From contig JAQSWQ010000005.1 of assembly GCA_029266525.1 (NCBI GenBank), positions 1-64,000 on the forward strand: a stretch of DNA of 64,000 nt, read 5' to 3'. The notes beneath the pieces are model-generated. The model had not been told where the DNA came from and ran no database searches. It was given only the letters and a program-made list of their open reading frames with translations. The DNA is from Microvirga sp. Lineage in GTDB: Bacteria; Pseudomonadota; Alphaproteobacteria; Rhizobiales; Beijerinckiaceae. This document shows, one piece after another, positions 23,640-32,198 of the stretch. The position numbers and the translations under genes were made by a program. The first letter of the stretch is position 1. Every line of letters begins with the position of its first letter.

Positions 23640-23800
23640 CCGGGGCAGGCGAGATTGAAGATCAGGTCGGTCTCGACCTCGAAGGGCTCGGTCACGTCGT
23701 GCTCGATCGGCGCGAAATCCGGATGGGCCACCGAGCCGATGAACCCCGCTCCTCCGGTCACGAGCACGCGCTCCGCCCGCCTGGCACTCGTCTCGGCGCC
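23640..23800 (-). pseudogene. UDP-glucuronate decarboxylase/NAD-epimerase N-terminal fragment
   Basis: A short frame contains the Rossmann dinucleotide-binding motif RVLVTGGAGFIGS joined directly to HPDFAPIEHDVTEPFEVETD and LIFNLACP. In intact UXS-type enzymes about 30-40 residues separate these blocks. The rest of the enzyme, including the YxxxK active site, is missing, and the fragment runs into the acyl-CoA ligase remnant. It is a doubly deleted relic. Confidence 0.75.
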
Positions 23801-23925
23801 ACCGATCGCTGCCTCCCATGTCGTCGCCTGAGAAGACCATCGGGCATAAGATCGCGCAACTTCCCACCAGGGCCGGCGTTGGCGGGCCGGATCGAAGCCG
23901 CCACGACCGGCCTGGAAGAAAGCGC

Positions 23926-24651
23926 ATGACCTTGCCGACAATCCTGGCTCTGTTTCTCGCGGCGCTGCCGTTCTCTTCCGCGGCGGCCGAGAGGGAACGG
24001 CTCTTGGTCTTCACCAAGACCGCAGCCTACCGGCACGACTCGATCCCCGCGGCGGTCGCCGCCATGCGCAAGCTCGCCGGCGCGCACGGCATCGAGGTCG
24101 AGCACAGCGAAGACGCCGCGCTGTTTATCGAGGATCGGCTTTCCCGCTTCAAGGCCGTCGCGTTCGTGAACACCAGCGGCAACGTGCTCGGCGCCGACGA
24201 GCAGCGCGCCTTCGAGGCGTTCGTGGCCAAGGGGGGCGGCTATCTCGGCGTTCATGCCGCCGCAGACACCGGCTATGACTGGCCGTGGTACGGCGAGCTC
24301 CTCGGCGCTTGGTTCAAGAGCCATCCGCCCGGCTTGCAGACCGGCACGGTGCGGTTCCTCCGCCCGCTCGGCGGAACCTCGCCGGTTGCGTGGCGGGTCA
24401 CCGACGAGTTCTACGATTTCCGCAATCCGCCGCCGCGCGAGGCCGCCGTGGTCGCGCTCCTCGACGAGAGCACCTATCAGGGCGGCGGGATGGGCGCGCA
24501 CCACCCTATCGCCTGGTGCCGACAGGTCCAAGGCGGGCGCTCCTGGTACACCGGCCTAGGACACCGCCCCGAGCTCTACCTCGACGAGGTCTTTCTCGCC
24601 CATCTCGAGAAGGGCCTGCGCTACGCGACGGCCCGCTCCGACGAGTGCTGA
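23926..24651 (+). CDS. secreted ThuA-like domain protein
   Basis: ATG at 23926 (with GGAAG upstream) gives 241 residues with a signal peptide ending SSAAA. The ThuA-like fold is shown by RLLVFTKTAAYRHDSIPAAV, FVAKGGGYLGVHAAADTGYD, and the late PIAWCRQV and SWYTGLGHRPELY. ThuA-like proteins are class I glutamine-amidotransferase-like folds often linked to sugar metabolism, and this one is exported. A gene-free stretch with pseudogenes precedes it. Function beyond the fold is unknown. Confidence 0.85.
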   Translation: MTLPTILALFLAALPFSSAAAERERLLVFTKTAAYRHDSIPAAVAAMRKLAGAHGIEVEHSEDAALFIEDRLSRFKAVAFVNTSGNVLGADEQRAFEAFVAKGGGYLGVHAAADTGYDWPWYGELLGAWFKSHPPGLQTGTVRFLRPLGGTSPVAWRVTDEFYDFRNPPPREAAVVALLDESTYQGGGMGAHHPIAWCRQVQGGRSWYTGLGHRPELYLDEVFLAHLEKGLRYATARSDEC

Positions 24652-24796
24652 TCACCGCCGGCCGGAGTTCCTCCGCGGCTGCGCGGGTGGGCTGCCCGTC
24701 AGTGCAAAGCGCGAGCGGGTTGGGAGATGCCACGCGTAGGACTCCTCGGCGGCGCCACCACCTCAATCGAGGGGTCAAGCCCGGCGACGACTGCGA

Positions 24797-25201
24797 TTAG
24801 CCGAAGGCGGATTTGGAATTGCTGGCGACCCCGTCCGGGAAACGGACCCATCCGTGTTGCTCCGAGGTCCAAGCCACGGCGGTCGGCGGCGGAAAGCTCG
24901 GCTCGGCGAAGCAGCCGACCGCGACCGCAACCTGATCGGGACGGGCGCTGGAGCGCCAGACGACCGACGTACCGCAGGCCGGACAAAAGCTCGTCTCGAA
25001 CGCGAGCGCGCCGCTCGTTCGGCTGAACCTCTTGCTCTCTCCGTCGAGGCGGACCTGCCTTTCCGGAAAATACGCCGCTACGCCGAAGACGCTGCCGGTG
25101 CGGCGCTGGCAGTCGAGGCAGTTGCAGGCGAGGACGAGATCAGGTTCGCCCTCAACCGTGACCCCGAGCTGCCCGCAGGCGCATGTCGCCGTCCGCTCCA
25201 T
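24797..25201 (-). CDS. GFA (glutathione-dependent formaldehyde-activating-like) family protein
   Basis: The 134-residue product starting MERTATCACGQLG has the GFA zinc-binding cysteines in CACGQL, CNCLDCQRRTG and FCPACGTS, and ends in a typical VGCFAEPSFPPP strand. The family includes glutathione S-hydroxymethyl-binding and many uncharacterised detoxification proteins. Upstream in-frame sequence overlaps the opposite gene's leader and is not used. A paralogue of similar length lies at 48587-49003 with matching Cys spacing. Confidence 0.87.
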   Translation of the reverse strand: MERTATCACGQLGVTVEGEPDLVLACNCLDCQRRTGSVFGVAAYFPERQVRLDGESKRFSRTSGALAFETSFCPACGTSVVWRSSARPDQVAVAVGCFAEPSFPPPTAVAWTSEQHGWVRFPDGVASNSKSAFG

Positions 25202-25373
25202 GCGGCTAGTCTGCTCGCGTCGTCGGCGCGGGGCAACATGACCGGCTTGAGGCCGGTTGGACGCTTCCGGGCCGCGGAACGCTGCGGCTGGGGATCGGGC
25301 CTGCACCCCCGCTTACGCCGGCCCGCCGGGATGGCGTAAGGTCGGCTCGGCCTGGCACGGCGGCAAGGATCCG

Positions 25374-26465
25374 ATGAGCCCGCAGAGGCTGCCCGAAATC
25401 CCCCTTCTCGACCTGCGCCCGGGCGGGCCGGTCGAGCATGCGAGGCTCCGGCGGCGCGAGATGCTGGCGCTTCGGGAGGCCTGCTTCTCGATCGTGCCTG
25501 CCCCGTTGCGCGGGCTCGCGCGCGCTCTCGACCGCATTTCGGAGCGCTGGCTCAGGGCAACGCCGAGCCCCTACGCGGGCGAGATCGCCGAGATCGCGAG
25601 GATTGCCGGGCGGGCGGGCGTGTGGTTCGTCAACGCGTCCTACGAATGGGGCTGCACCACAAGGGTCGACACCGAGCCGGCCCCCGAGTTGCGACGCACG
25701 CTCGACTGGCCCTTCCCGGGGCTCGGGCGCCATGTCGAGGTGGCGCTGCAGGAGGGCGAGGCGGGCCTCTACGCGAACGTCACTTGGCCGGGGGCGGCCG
25801 GCGTGTTGACCGGGCTCGCGCCCGGCCGCTTCGCGGCCGCGATCAACCAGGCGCCGATGTACCGCCGCACCGGCGGCGCGGCGCTGCTGCCGGCCGATTT
25901 CCTCCTCAACGGCTACGGCACCTGGCGCCAATCCGGCCGCTGGCCGGCGGCCCATCTCCTGCGCTTCGTGTTCGAGCGCTGCCGGACCTACGAAGAGGCC
26001 GTCGAGATGCTGAGCAAGGCGCCGGTTGCCCGCCCGGCGCTGTTCTCGATCGCCGGCGCGAGGGCCGGCGAGGGCTGCCTGATCGAGCGCACGGAGACGG
26101 CAGCCCATATCCATCTCGGGCCGTGCTGCATCGCCAATGGCTGGCACCCGGCCGGGCCGGCGCGGCCGGGACGCTGGATCCCGCGCGGCACCCTGGTCCG
26201 CGGGTTGGCCGATTCCGAGAACCGCCGCGCGCTGCTCGAGCGCCACGCCTGCGAGGCGCCCTTCGCTTGGCTCGTCGAACCGGTGATGAACGGGCTGACG
26301 CGTCTTGCCGTCGAGGCCTCGGCGGTGACCGGGGAATTGCGCGTGATCGGGTTCGAGCCGACCTCGAGACGGCTTACGGAGGCGGTGCCGGCGACGCAGG
26401 CGTTCGAGGCCCGGATCGGGGTCGAGGGGGAGCGGGCGCCGAGCGCGCTCGCCGCGGGGAGCTGA
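25374..26465 (+). CDS. cysteine Ntn-hydrolase (choloylglycine hydrolase/acid-amidase-like)
   Basis: ATG at 25374 follows AAGGAT. The 363-residue product contains NASYEWGCTTRVDTEP, where the Cys would become the N-terminal nucleophile after autocleavage, followed by RRTLDWPFPGLGRHVEVAL and the VAAINQAP-like AAAINQAPMYRRTGG. This matches Ntn-hydrolases that cleave linear amide C-N bonds, such as bile-salt hydrolases, penicillin V acylases and acid amidases. No signal peptide is evident, so a cytosolic role is likely. Substrate unknown. It is followed 6 bp later by the UPF0114 gene, suggesting co-transcription. Confidence 0.78.
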   Translation: MSPQRLPEIPLLDLRPGGPVEHARLRRREMLALREACFSIVPAPLRGLARALDRISERWLRATPSPYAGEIAEIARIAGRAGVWFVNASYEWGCTTRVDTEPAPELRRTLDWPFPGLGRHVEVALQEGEAGLYANVTWPGAAGVLTGLAPGRFAAAINQAPMYRRTGGAALLPADFLLNGYGTWRQSGRWPAAHLLRFVFERCRTYEEAVEMLSKAPVARPALFSIAGARAGEGCLIERTETAAHIHLGPCCIANGWHPAGPARPGRWIPRGTLVRGLADSENRRALLERHACEAPFAWLVEPVMNGLTRLAVEASAVTGELRVIGFEPTSRRLTEAVPATQAFEARIGVEGERAPSALAAGS

Positions 26466-26471
26466 GCCGCC

Positions 26472-26948
26472 ATGCGCCTCCTGCTCTCGCTGCGCTACGT
26501 CATGCTCGTCGCCTCGCTGGGGGCGGCGCTCGGCGCCGTCGCGATGCTGTGGGAGGGCTGCGCCAAGCTCGTGCAGGCGCTGCGCGGCATCCTCGTTGCC
26601 GGCGAGGGCGCAGGCACGGTCATCAGCCTCGTCATGGGCGCTACCGACGCCTTCCTCTTTGCCATGGTGCTGGTGATATTCGCCTACGCCATCGCCTTCG
26701 GCTTCGTCCTCGACCTCTCGGCCGAGGAGCGCGCCCGGCTGCCGGCCTGGATGCGCATCAGCAGCGTCGGCGAGCTCAAGCATACGCTCGTCGAGGTGAT
26801 CCTCGTCTATCTGGTGGTCGATTTCGCGACCGACGTCGCGAACGGCGACCATCATCTCGCCTGGACGAGCCTCGTCTTGCCCCTCTCGATCCTCGCCATC
26901 GCGGCGGCGCTTCGCCTGCTCTCGATCGGGCATGGCCGGCCAGAGTAA
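26472..26948 (+). CDS. YqhA/UPF0114 family membrane protein
   Basis: The 158-residue product has four hydrophobic segments and the family layout: LLSLRYVMLVASLGAALGAV at the start, DAFLFAMVLVIFAYAIAFGF in the middle, a soluble SVGELKHTLVEVI loop and a final VLPLSILAIAAALRLL helix. The family is found in many bacteria, and its function is unknown. It starts 6 bp after the hydrolase stop and is probably in the same operon. Confidence 0.85.
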   Translation: MRLLLSLRYVMLVASLGAALGAVAMLWEGCAKLVQALRGILVAGEGAGTVISLVMGATDAFLFAMVLVIFAYAIAFGFVLDLSAEERARLPAWMRISSVGELKHTLVEVILVYLVVDFATDVANGDHHLAWTSLVLPLSILAIAAALRLLSIGHGRPE

Positions 26949-27085
26949 CAGGCCACCGCCGCGCCGTAAGAGAGCGTTTCCCTTTCCGAGCGGCTAGGCG
27001 CCACCCCTATACGAAAGGATGAGGCTCTCCTATATACTCGGCGGGCGGGCATGACCCGCTCCAGAGAGGAAACGGGTTAAAGCCC

Positions 27086-28111
27086 ATGAGCATGAATTTC
27101 TCCAGGCGCGGCCGCTTCGCCTTAGCGCTCGCAGGCGTGGTCGCGCTCGGCATGGCGGGCATCGCCGAAGCCCGGCCGGGCGGCAAGAGCGGCGGCGGCT
27201 TCGGCTCGCGCGGCTCGCGTACCTACGACTCACCGGCCGCGACCCGGACGGCGCCCTCGACCGCGGCGCCGATCCAGCGTTCGCAGACGACGCCGGGCCA
27301 GATCCAGCAGCAGCGCCCGGGCGCGCCGGTCGGCCAGGCCGCGCAGCCGCAGCGCAAGTTCGGCTTCGGGACCGGCCTGATGGCCGGGCTCCTCGGCGCG
27401 GGCCTTCTCGGCGCCTTGTTCGGGAGCGGCTTTTTCGGCGGCCTCGGCGGGCTTGCCTCGATGCTGGGCCTGCTTCTGCAGGTCGCGCTGATCGGGGGGC
27501 TGGTCTACCTCGCCCTGCGCTTCTTCCGGCGCCGGTCCGAGCCGCAGCCGGCCTATGCCGGTGCGGGCGGTCATGAGCGCTCGGCGCTCGGCGGCATGAG
27601 CCCCGCCGGCGGCGGAATGGGCGCCGGCCTCGGCGGGCTCGCGGGGCTTGGCGCCGGAGCGAGCGCCGCCAACGCGCCAGTTCAGCGCGAGCGCAGCGAC
27701 GAGCTCGGCATCGGTCCCGCCGACTACGGCGCGTTCGAAAAGACCCTGCACGACGTGCAGACCGCCTACGGCCGAGAGGACGTGGCCGCGCTCTGGACCC
27801 TCGCCACCCCCGAGATGGCCGGCTACCTCCAGGAGGAGCTCAACGAGAGCGCCCGCAACAACGCGATCAACAAGATCTCGGACGTGCGGCTTCTCCAGGG
27901 CGACCTCGCCGAGGCGTGGCGCGAGGGCTCGACCGACTACGCGACTGTCGCCATGCGCTACGCACTCAAAGACGTGACGCTCGACCGCACGACCGGCCGC
28001 GTGCTCGACGGCGACCGCGACAATCTGCAGGAAGTGACGGAGCTGTGGACGTTCCGCCGCGACCAGACCGGGCCCTGGAAGGTCTCGGCGATCCAGCCGG
28101 CCGAGCAATAA
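27086..28111 (+). CDS. Tim44-like domain membrane protein
   Basis: The 341-residue product begins with a signal or anchor sequence (FALALAGVVALGMAGIAEA), then a Gly/Ser/Gln-rich linker, a membrane segment (SMLGLLLQVALIGGLVYLAL) and a C-terminal Tim44-like domain from about residue 210 (DYGAFEKTLHDVQTAYGRED, then LLQGDLAEAWREGS). Bacterial Tim44-like proteins are membrane-anchored with a domain related to the mitochondrial import motor subunit; their role is unclear. ATG at 27086 or 27092 is possible. A strong terminator follows the gene. Confidence 0.85.
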   Translation: MSMNFSRRGRFALALAGVVALGMAGIAEARPGGKSGGGFGSRGSRTYDSPAATRTAPSTAAPIQRSQTTPGQIQQQRPGAPVGQAAQPQRKFGFGTGLMAGLLGAGLLGALFGSGFFGGLGGLASMLGLLLQVALIGGLVYLALRFFRRRSEPQPAYAGAGGHERSALGGMSPAGGGMGAGLGGLAGLGAGASAANAPVQRERSDELGIGPADYGAFEKTLHDVQTAYGREDVAALWTLATPEMAGYLQEELNESARNNAINKISDVRLLQGDLAEAWREGSTDYATVAMRYALKDVTLDRTTGRVLDGDRDNLQEVTELWTFRRDQTGPWKVSAIQPAEQ

Positions 28112-28133
28112 GCGTTCGCTATTCGACGAACGA

Positions 28134-28160
28134 AAGAGGCGGCCGCTCGGCCGCCTTTTT
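28134..28160 (+). terminator. intrinsic terminator after Tim44-like gene
   Basis: Perfect 8-bp stem AGGCGGCC / GGCCGCCT with a 4-base loop, then five T residues. Confidence 0.9.
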
Positions 28161-28266
28161 CTATTCTGTTGCGGCCGCAGCCGCCCCAAAGGCGAGACCT
28201 TCGGAACCCCGCCCTTCCGCACCGGTTGATCCTTCGAATCCCGCCCGAGCTTCGAAGGAGCGACCG

Positions 28267-28518
28267 ATGATCAGCACAGGCGCTCGCCCGTTCACCGCGC
28301 AGCCCCGGCCCGGGAACCCGGCCCATGAGCCAATCCCCGGCGGCAACATCCCGACCGAGGTTCCGCCGCGCGAGCCAGACGAGTTGCCCGACCAGGGGCC
28401 GGCCGGCCCGCGCACGCCCTATCCGGTCGACGACCCGGGGATCGGGGATCCCCGCGGCCCAGGCTCCGAGCCCGATTACCTGCCCGGCGCGCCGACCAAC
28501 CCGATGCCGCGCCTGTAA
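28267..28518 (+). CDS. small proline-rich protein
   Basis: The 83-residue product is rich in Pro, Gly and acidic residues with no membrane segment: PRPGNPAHEPIPGGNIPTEV, then PPREPDELPDQGPAG. It is likely disordered. GAAGGAGCGACC upstream supplies an RBS. A second proline-rich gene follows 18 bp downstream, so the pair appears to be an operon. Such short PGG/PxEP proteins are frequent but uncharacterised in Hyphomicrobiales. Confidence 0.65.
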   Translation: MISTGARPFTAQPRPGNPAHEPIPGGNIPTEVPPREPDELPDQGPAGPRTPYPVDDPGIGDPRGPGSEPDYLPGAPTNPMPRL

Positions 28519-28536
28519 GCGGGAAGGAAGCGTCCG

Positions 28537-28758
28537 ATGCAGCAGCCGAACCAGCCGATCGGGCCGTACGACCCGCAACCGGCGAGCCCGTCGCAGCCGC
28601 CTTCGGTCACGCCGCCGGGCCATTCCCCCCTGGAGGTCCCGCCGGCGCGGCCGAACGAGGCTCCGGCGACCGATCCGGACCGCGCGCCGGGCCCGGGACC
28701 GGGACCGGCGACCCCGGCCCAGCCCTCGACGCCGACCGACCCGCAGCCTCGCGCCTGA
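28537..28758 (+). CDS. small proline-rich protein, second of a pair
   Basis: The 73-residue product consists largely of Pro, Ala, Gln and Asp (QQPNQPIGPYDPQPASPSQP, then PPGHSPLEVPPARPNEAP). It has an AAGGAAG RBS and starts 18 bp after the upstream partner. Likely disordered, function unknown. The related composition of the two genes suggests an old duplication. Confidence 0.6.
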   Translation: MQQPNQPIGPYDPQPASPSQPPSVTPPGHSPLEVPPARPNEAPATDPDRAPGPGPGPATPAQPSTPTDPQPRA

Positions 28759-28861
28759 TCCGCTGCGAAACTGATCGGAACGCCGCAGCGACACGCTCGT
28801 GCCCGTCTCGCCGCGCGTGCAGCTCACCTGGAAGGTGACGCGTCGGCGGCGGTTCCGGCGA

Positions 28862-29230
28862 TCAGTGACCGCCTTGGGAGGTGCGGGCGTCCGGCGGAGC
28901 GTTGAGGATTTCCATGAGGCTCTGCGCGATGTGGCGCGCCTCGTCATCCTTGAGACGCAGCATGAAAGGCGGCAGCGGCCCGGCCTGCAGCGCGAGCACC
29001 GCTTGGCCGGACTCGTCGAGACCGATGTCGATCGAGGGCGATGTCACCTCGACAAGCTCACCCTCGATCTCGTCCGAACCCTCGCCGCCCATCGCGCTCA
29101 GCATTTGCCCCAGCGCCTGGAAAAGACCCTGCGCCGTCCGCTGGTCCATCAGCACCGCGGTCGTCTGGTCGCCCTTCTGAAAGGAAAGCTGGATGTTCGA
29201 CCCTTCGAGGGTCAGCGAAATGCCGGCCAT
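28862..29230 (-). CDS. conserved-looking small soluble protein, function unknown
   Basis: ATG at 29230 (AGGAT upstream) gives 122 residues; an alternative ATG at 29257 adds nine. The sequence is a beta-strand-rich start (SLTLEGSNIQLSFQKGDQT), a helix (TAQGLFQALGQMLSAM), an acidic strand pair and a final helix DDEARHIAQSLMEILN. Codon use and GC resemble neighbours. I recognise no family. It follows the metallophosphoesterase gene by 73 bp in the same direction. Confidence 0.65.
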   Translation of the reverse strand: MAGISLTLEGSNIQLSFQKGDQTTAVLMDQRTAQGLFQALGQMLSAMGGEGSDEIEGELVEVTSPSIDIGLDESGQAVLALQAGPLPPFMLRLKDDEARHIAQSLMEILNAPPDARTSQGGH

Positions 29231-29303
29231 GACGATCCTGTACGCATGCGCCGACATATAGGACGCGAGGTCAGCAAGAGCGAGCCCAGCCGGACGGCGC
29301 AGC

Positions 29304-30026
29304 TCACACCTCGAGCAGCGCGTAAGGCCGCCCGGTCGGCTTCTCGATCTGACGGGCGACGTTGTAGACCGGCGCGCCGCCGGGGGTGCGCCCCTCATAG
29401 GCGCCGCGATGCGCGTGCCCGTGCACGACAGCGCTCACCTTGAAGCGGTCGATGGTCTCGGCGAGCCGCGAGGAGCCAAGGAACGGGAAGATTTCCAGCG
29501 GCTCGCCCTCGACCGTCTCCGGAATCGGCGCGTAGTGCAGAACCACGACTGCTCGCTCGCTCCGGACCTGCCGCATGGCGTTCTCAAGACGTATCGCCTC
29601 GCTCATGCTCTCGGCGACCATGGCCTTGATGGTCGGCTCGCCGAAGGAGCCGAGCATGCGGCGTCCGAAGCCGCCGACGAACCCCTTCACCCCGACGAAG
29701 CCTACCCCGTCGATGTCGATCGCCTGCCCGTCAAGAAGACGCACCCCGGCGGCCTTGAGGATTGCGCCGACCTGCTCCTCGCAGCCGCATTCGAAATCAT
29801 GGTTGCCAAGCACGGCAACGACCGGGATGGCGCAGGCGCGCAGGTCCTCGGCCAGGATTTCCGCCTCCTTCGGCTTGCCGAGATCGGTGAGGTCGCCGGT
29901 CAGCACCAGCACGTCCGCCGCCTTGGAGATCTCCGCGAAGAGCTCGCGGAACGGCGCCGCGTGATCCTCCTTGACATGGAGATCGCCAATGGCGGCGACC
30001 TTCAGCTTGCCGTTCCCGTGCGCCAT
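29304..30026 (-). CDS. metallophosphoesterase
   Basis: The 240-residue calcineurin-like phosphoesterase has all metal-binding motifs: GDLHV near the start, LTGDLTDLG, LGNHDFECG, then LHYAPIPETV and the late VVHGHAHRG. Two metal ions would be bound by these Asp, Asn and His residues. ATG at 30026 excludes an Arg-rich stretch upstream. It starts 11 bp after the nucleotidyltransferase-like gene, implying co-transcription and perhaps a common pathway. Substrate not inferable. Confidence 0.9.
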   Translation of the reverse strand: MAHGNGKLKVAAIGDLHVKEDHAAPFRELFAEISKAADVLVLTGDLTDLGKPKEAEILAEDLRACAIPVVAVLGNHDFECGCEEQVGAILKAAGVRLLDGQAIDIDGVGFVGVKGFVGGFGRRMLGSFGEPTIKAMVAESMSEAIRLENAMRQVRSERAVVVLHYAPIPETVEGEPLEIFPFLGSSRLAETIDRFKVSAVVHGHAHRGAYEGRTPGGAPVYNVARQIEKPTGRPYALLEV

Positions 30027-30037
30027 CGCTCGACCTT

Positions 30038-30850
30038 TCAGTCGTTGCGCCACTCGCCTTCGCCGCCGACGTCGCCGAAGCCCCATTCCTTGACGTCGAT
30101 CTCATAATCCACGCGCGAGAACATGCGTCCGCGGCAGACCTTCATCTGCGGCGGCGGCAGCTCGAGCTGGTGCTTCAGGCGTTCGAGAAGCTCATCCATG
30201 AGCCAGCGCGGAACCTTGTCGCGCTCGGTTGGGTAGATCCAGCGAAAGCTGAGAAGGTGCGTCAGCAGCACCTCCCAATGGACCTCCATGTAGGCGAGGA
30301 GCCGGCGCCAATCGATCTGGTCGTTTGCCTTGAGGATGGTGTGAGCGACATCGGCCCCGTCATAGCGGTGGCGCAGCTGGATGAAGCATTTCGACCACAC
30401 GAGCTCGGTCGGGCCGACGATGCGCACGGACGTCCCGAAGACCTCGATCCGTCGCGCGTTCTCGAACCACTCGTCGCCGACGGGCATGGTGCCGTTCGAG
30501 GAGGCGAAGATCACGTCGAAGAAGTGTGGACCCTTGTACACCTTGCCGAGCCAGCGCTCGTCCTCGATCTCGACCGCGTGCCCACGCTCCTTGAAATGGC
30601 TCAGGATGCGCGGGTAGTCGCCTGCCTTGCAGAAGACGTCGAGATCCTTCGTCGCGCGCGTGATGCCGGTGTAGGCTGCGACCGCATAGGTGCCGGCGAG
30701 GAGAAAGGGCACGCCGAGTTCCGTGAGCTCCTTCAACGCCTCGGTATAGAAGGCCTCCGCCTCCGGATTGACGAGCGTCGGCTCCGCGCGCGCATCAAAT
30801 GCCGGCGCCGGATAGGTCGTCGGATTGCGCGGAGGATCGTGGAGATTCAT
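30038..30850 (-). CDS. nucleotidyltransferase-like (AbiEii-type fold) protein
   Basis: The 270-residue product contains the minimal nucleotidyltransferase pattern: VPFLLAGTYAVAAYTGITR followed by ATKDLDVFCK, giving the Gly and D-x-D residues, then a second strand with HFFDVIFAS. The C-terminal half is helical with many Trp and Arg residues. It resembles MNT/AbiEii-like proteins that act on nucleic acids or small molecules, some of them toxins. No antitoxin-like partner is adjacent; the metallophosphoesterase follows 11 bp downstream. Role unknown. Confidence 0.7.
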   Translation of the reverse strand: MNLHDPPRNPTTYPAPAFDARAEPTLVNPEAEAFYTEALKELTELGVPFLLAGTYAVAAYTGITRATKDLDVFCKAGDYPRILSHFKERGHAVEIEDERWLGKVYKGPHFFDVIFASSNGTMPVGDEWFENARRIEVFGTSVRIVGPTELVWSKCFIQLRHRYDGADVAHTILKANDQIDWRRLLAYMEVHWEVLLTHLLSFRWIYPTERDKVPRWLMDELLERLKHQLELPPPQMKVCRGRMFSRVDYEIDVKEWGFGDVGGEGEWRND

Positions 30851-30940
30851 CAGGCGACCAAGCGTGGCCGGACCCGGCCGTCCTTGCACAACAAGCCGGA
30901 CGGTTCAGGGGTTCCGTCGCACCGAACGTAGGCTTCGGCG

Positions 30941-31060
30941 TCAGCCCTGCGAGGCGAGAAGCCCGAGACTGAGCAGCCCGGAGAAGATCAGCAGGAAGAC
31001 GATGACGCGCGCGTGAACGCGCGGGTCGCGCGGCGACCCGAGTGCGATGAAGTCTGGCAT
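30941..31060 (-). CDS. 39-residue single-span membrane protein
   Basis: A frame from ATG 31060 to TGA 30941 encodes MPDFIALGSPRDPRVHARVI followed by a hydrophobic helix (VFLLIFSGLLSLGLLAS) and QG. The start GSPRDPRVHAR is basic and would stay cytoplasmic. The size, single helix and normal codon use resemble small membrane proteins often missed by annotation. No clear RBS is visible, so confidence is moderate. Confidence 0.5.
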   Translation of the reverse strand: MPDFIALGSPRDPRVHARVIVFLLIFSGLLSLGLLASQG

Positions 31061-31331
31061 GACGCCGCCCCCAAACCCCTTGGCGCTTGGTTAAGCTTCG
31101 TCTCGCCACGATCGGCTGTCCACAGATGGACCGCGCGCTTGGGAGATTGAGCTTTGATGTGGCTGAGGAAACACAGTCAAGCCGGAGGTCGGGGCGGTGT
31201 GGTCTCCCCCTCCTCCAGAGCGCAGTTCGGGCTTGGGCGAACGAAAACGGCCGAGCTTCCTCTTCCAAACCGCCAAGTGCTCCCCATTTCCTGTCGAGAG
31301 AGCCGCCACGCGGCCTCCGGAGGAGGAACAG

Positions 31332-32126
31332 ATGAACGACCAGGAGCGCCAGGTCATTTCCGACATCTTCCAGCGCCTCGAGCAGGTCGCGAGCCAGCCG
31401 CGCGATGCCGAGGCGGAGCGCTTCATCCAGGACAAGGTGCGCCAGCAGCCCTACGCTCCCTACGCCATGGCGCAGGCGATCTATGTCCAGGAGCAGGCGC
31501 TGCAGAACCTCAGCGCCCAGCTCGAAGAGCTCCGGGCCGAGGTCGAGGAGCTGCGGCAGCGCCCGCAGGGCGGCGGCTTCCTGTCCGGCCTGTTCGGCGG
31601 CGGCTCGCGCGAGCCCGAGCGCCCGCGCCCGGCCTACGGCGAGCCGCAGCAGGGCGGGCTCTGGACACGGGCCGGGCCGCAAGCCGGACCGCAAGCCGGA
31701 CCGGTGCCAGGCCAAGGCGGGCCGTGGGCCGGCGGCCAGCCGGGCATGGGTCAGCCGGGAATGCCCGGCCAGGGCGGCCCCTTCGGTGCGCCGCAGGGCG
31801 GCGGCAGCGGCTTTCTCGGCTCCGCACTCACGACGGCGGCGGGCGTCGCGGGCGGGATGATGATCGGGAACGTGCTCATGAACGCGTTCTCGGGCGGGGG
31901 CGCCGGCCGCGGCGCGCTCGGCGGCGGTCTCGGCGGCGGCACGCAGGCCAATGCCGACGGCTCGAATTTCGGGGATCTGAGCCCCTTCGGCAGCGCAGGC
32001 GGTTCGGGCGCGGGCGGCTCAGATAGCCAGACGTTCCAGGACGCCAATTTCCAGGACGCCTCCTTCAACGACGAGGAGGATTTCGGCGGCGATCTTGGCG
32101 ACGGCGGCGGCGACGATTGGGCCTGA
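31332..32126 (+). CDS. DUF2076-type protein with coiled coil and Gly-rich tail
   Basis: ATG at 31332 follows GGAGGAACAG. The 264-residue product begins NDQERQVISDIFQRLEQVAS and continues with the DUF2076 pattern (RQQPYAPYAMAQAIYVQEQA), a coiled coil (residues about 50-80) and a Gly/Pro/Gln-rich stretch. A hydrophobic segment with GGMMIGNVLMNAF follows, then an acidic tail ending NDEEDFGGDLGDGGGDDWA. The family is periplasm-associated and of unknown function. A terminator lies after it. Confidence 0.85.
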   Translation: MNDQERQVISDIFQRLEQVASQPRDAEAERFIQDKVRQQPYAPYAMAQAIYVQEQALQNLSAQLEELRAEVEELRQRPQGGGFLSGLFGGGSREPERPRPAYGEPQQGGLWTRAGPQAGPQAGPVPGQGGPWAGGQPGMGQPGMPGQGGPFGAPQGGGSGFLGSALTTAAGVAGGMMIGNVLMNAFSGGGAGRGALGGGLGGGTQANADGSNFGDLSPFGSAGGSGAGGSDSQTFQDANFQDASFNDEEDFGGDLGDGGGDDWA

Positions 32127-32150
32127 CCGGCCTCTGCGTCGCGTTCGCGG

Positions 32151-32190
32151 AAACGGCGCCCGCTCCGGATCTCGGGGCGGGCGTTCTTTT
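32151..32190 (+). terminator. intrinsic terminator after DUF2076 gene
   Basis: Near-perfect stem with arms GCGCCCGCTCC and GGGGCGGGCGTT separated by GGATCTC, then TTTT. It sits between convergent genes. Confidence 0.75.
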
Positions 32191-32198
32191 GGGCGGCC

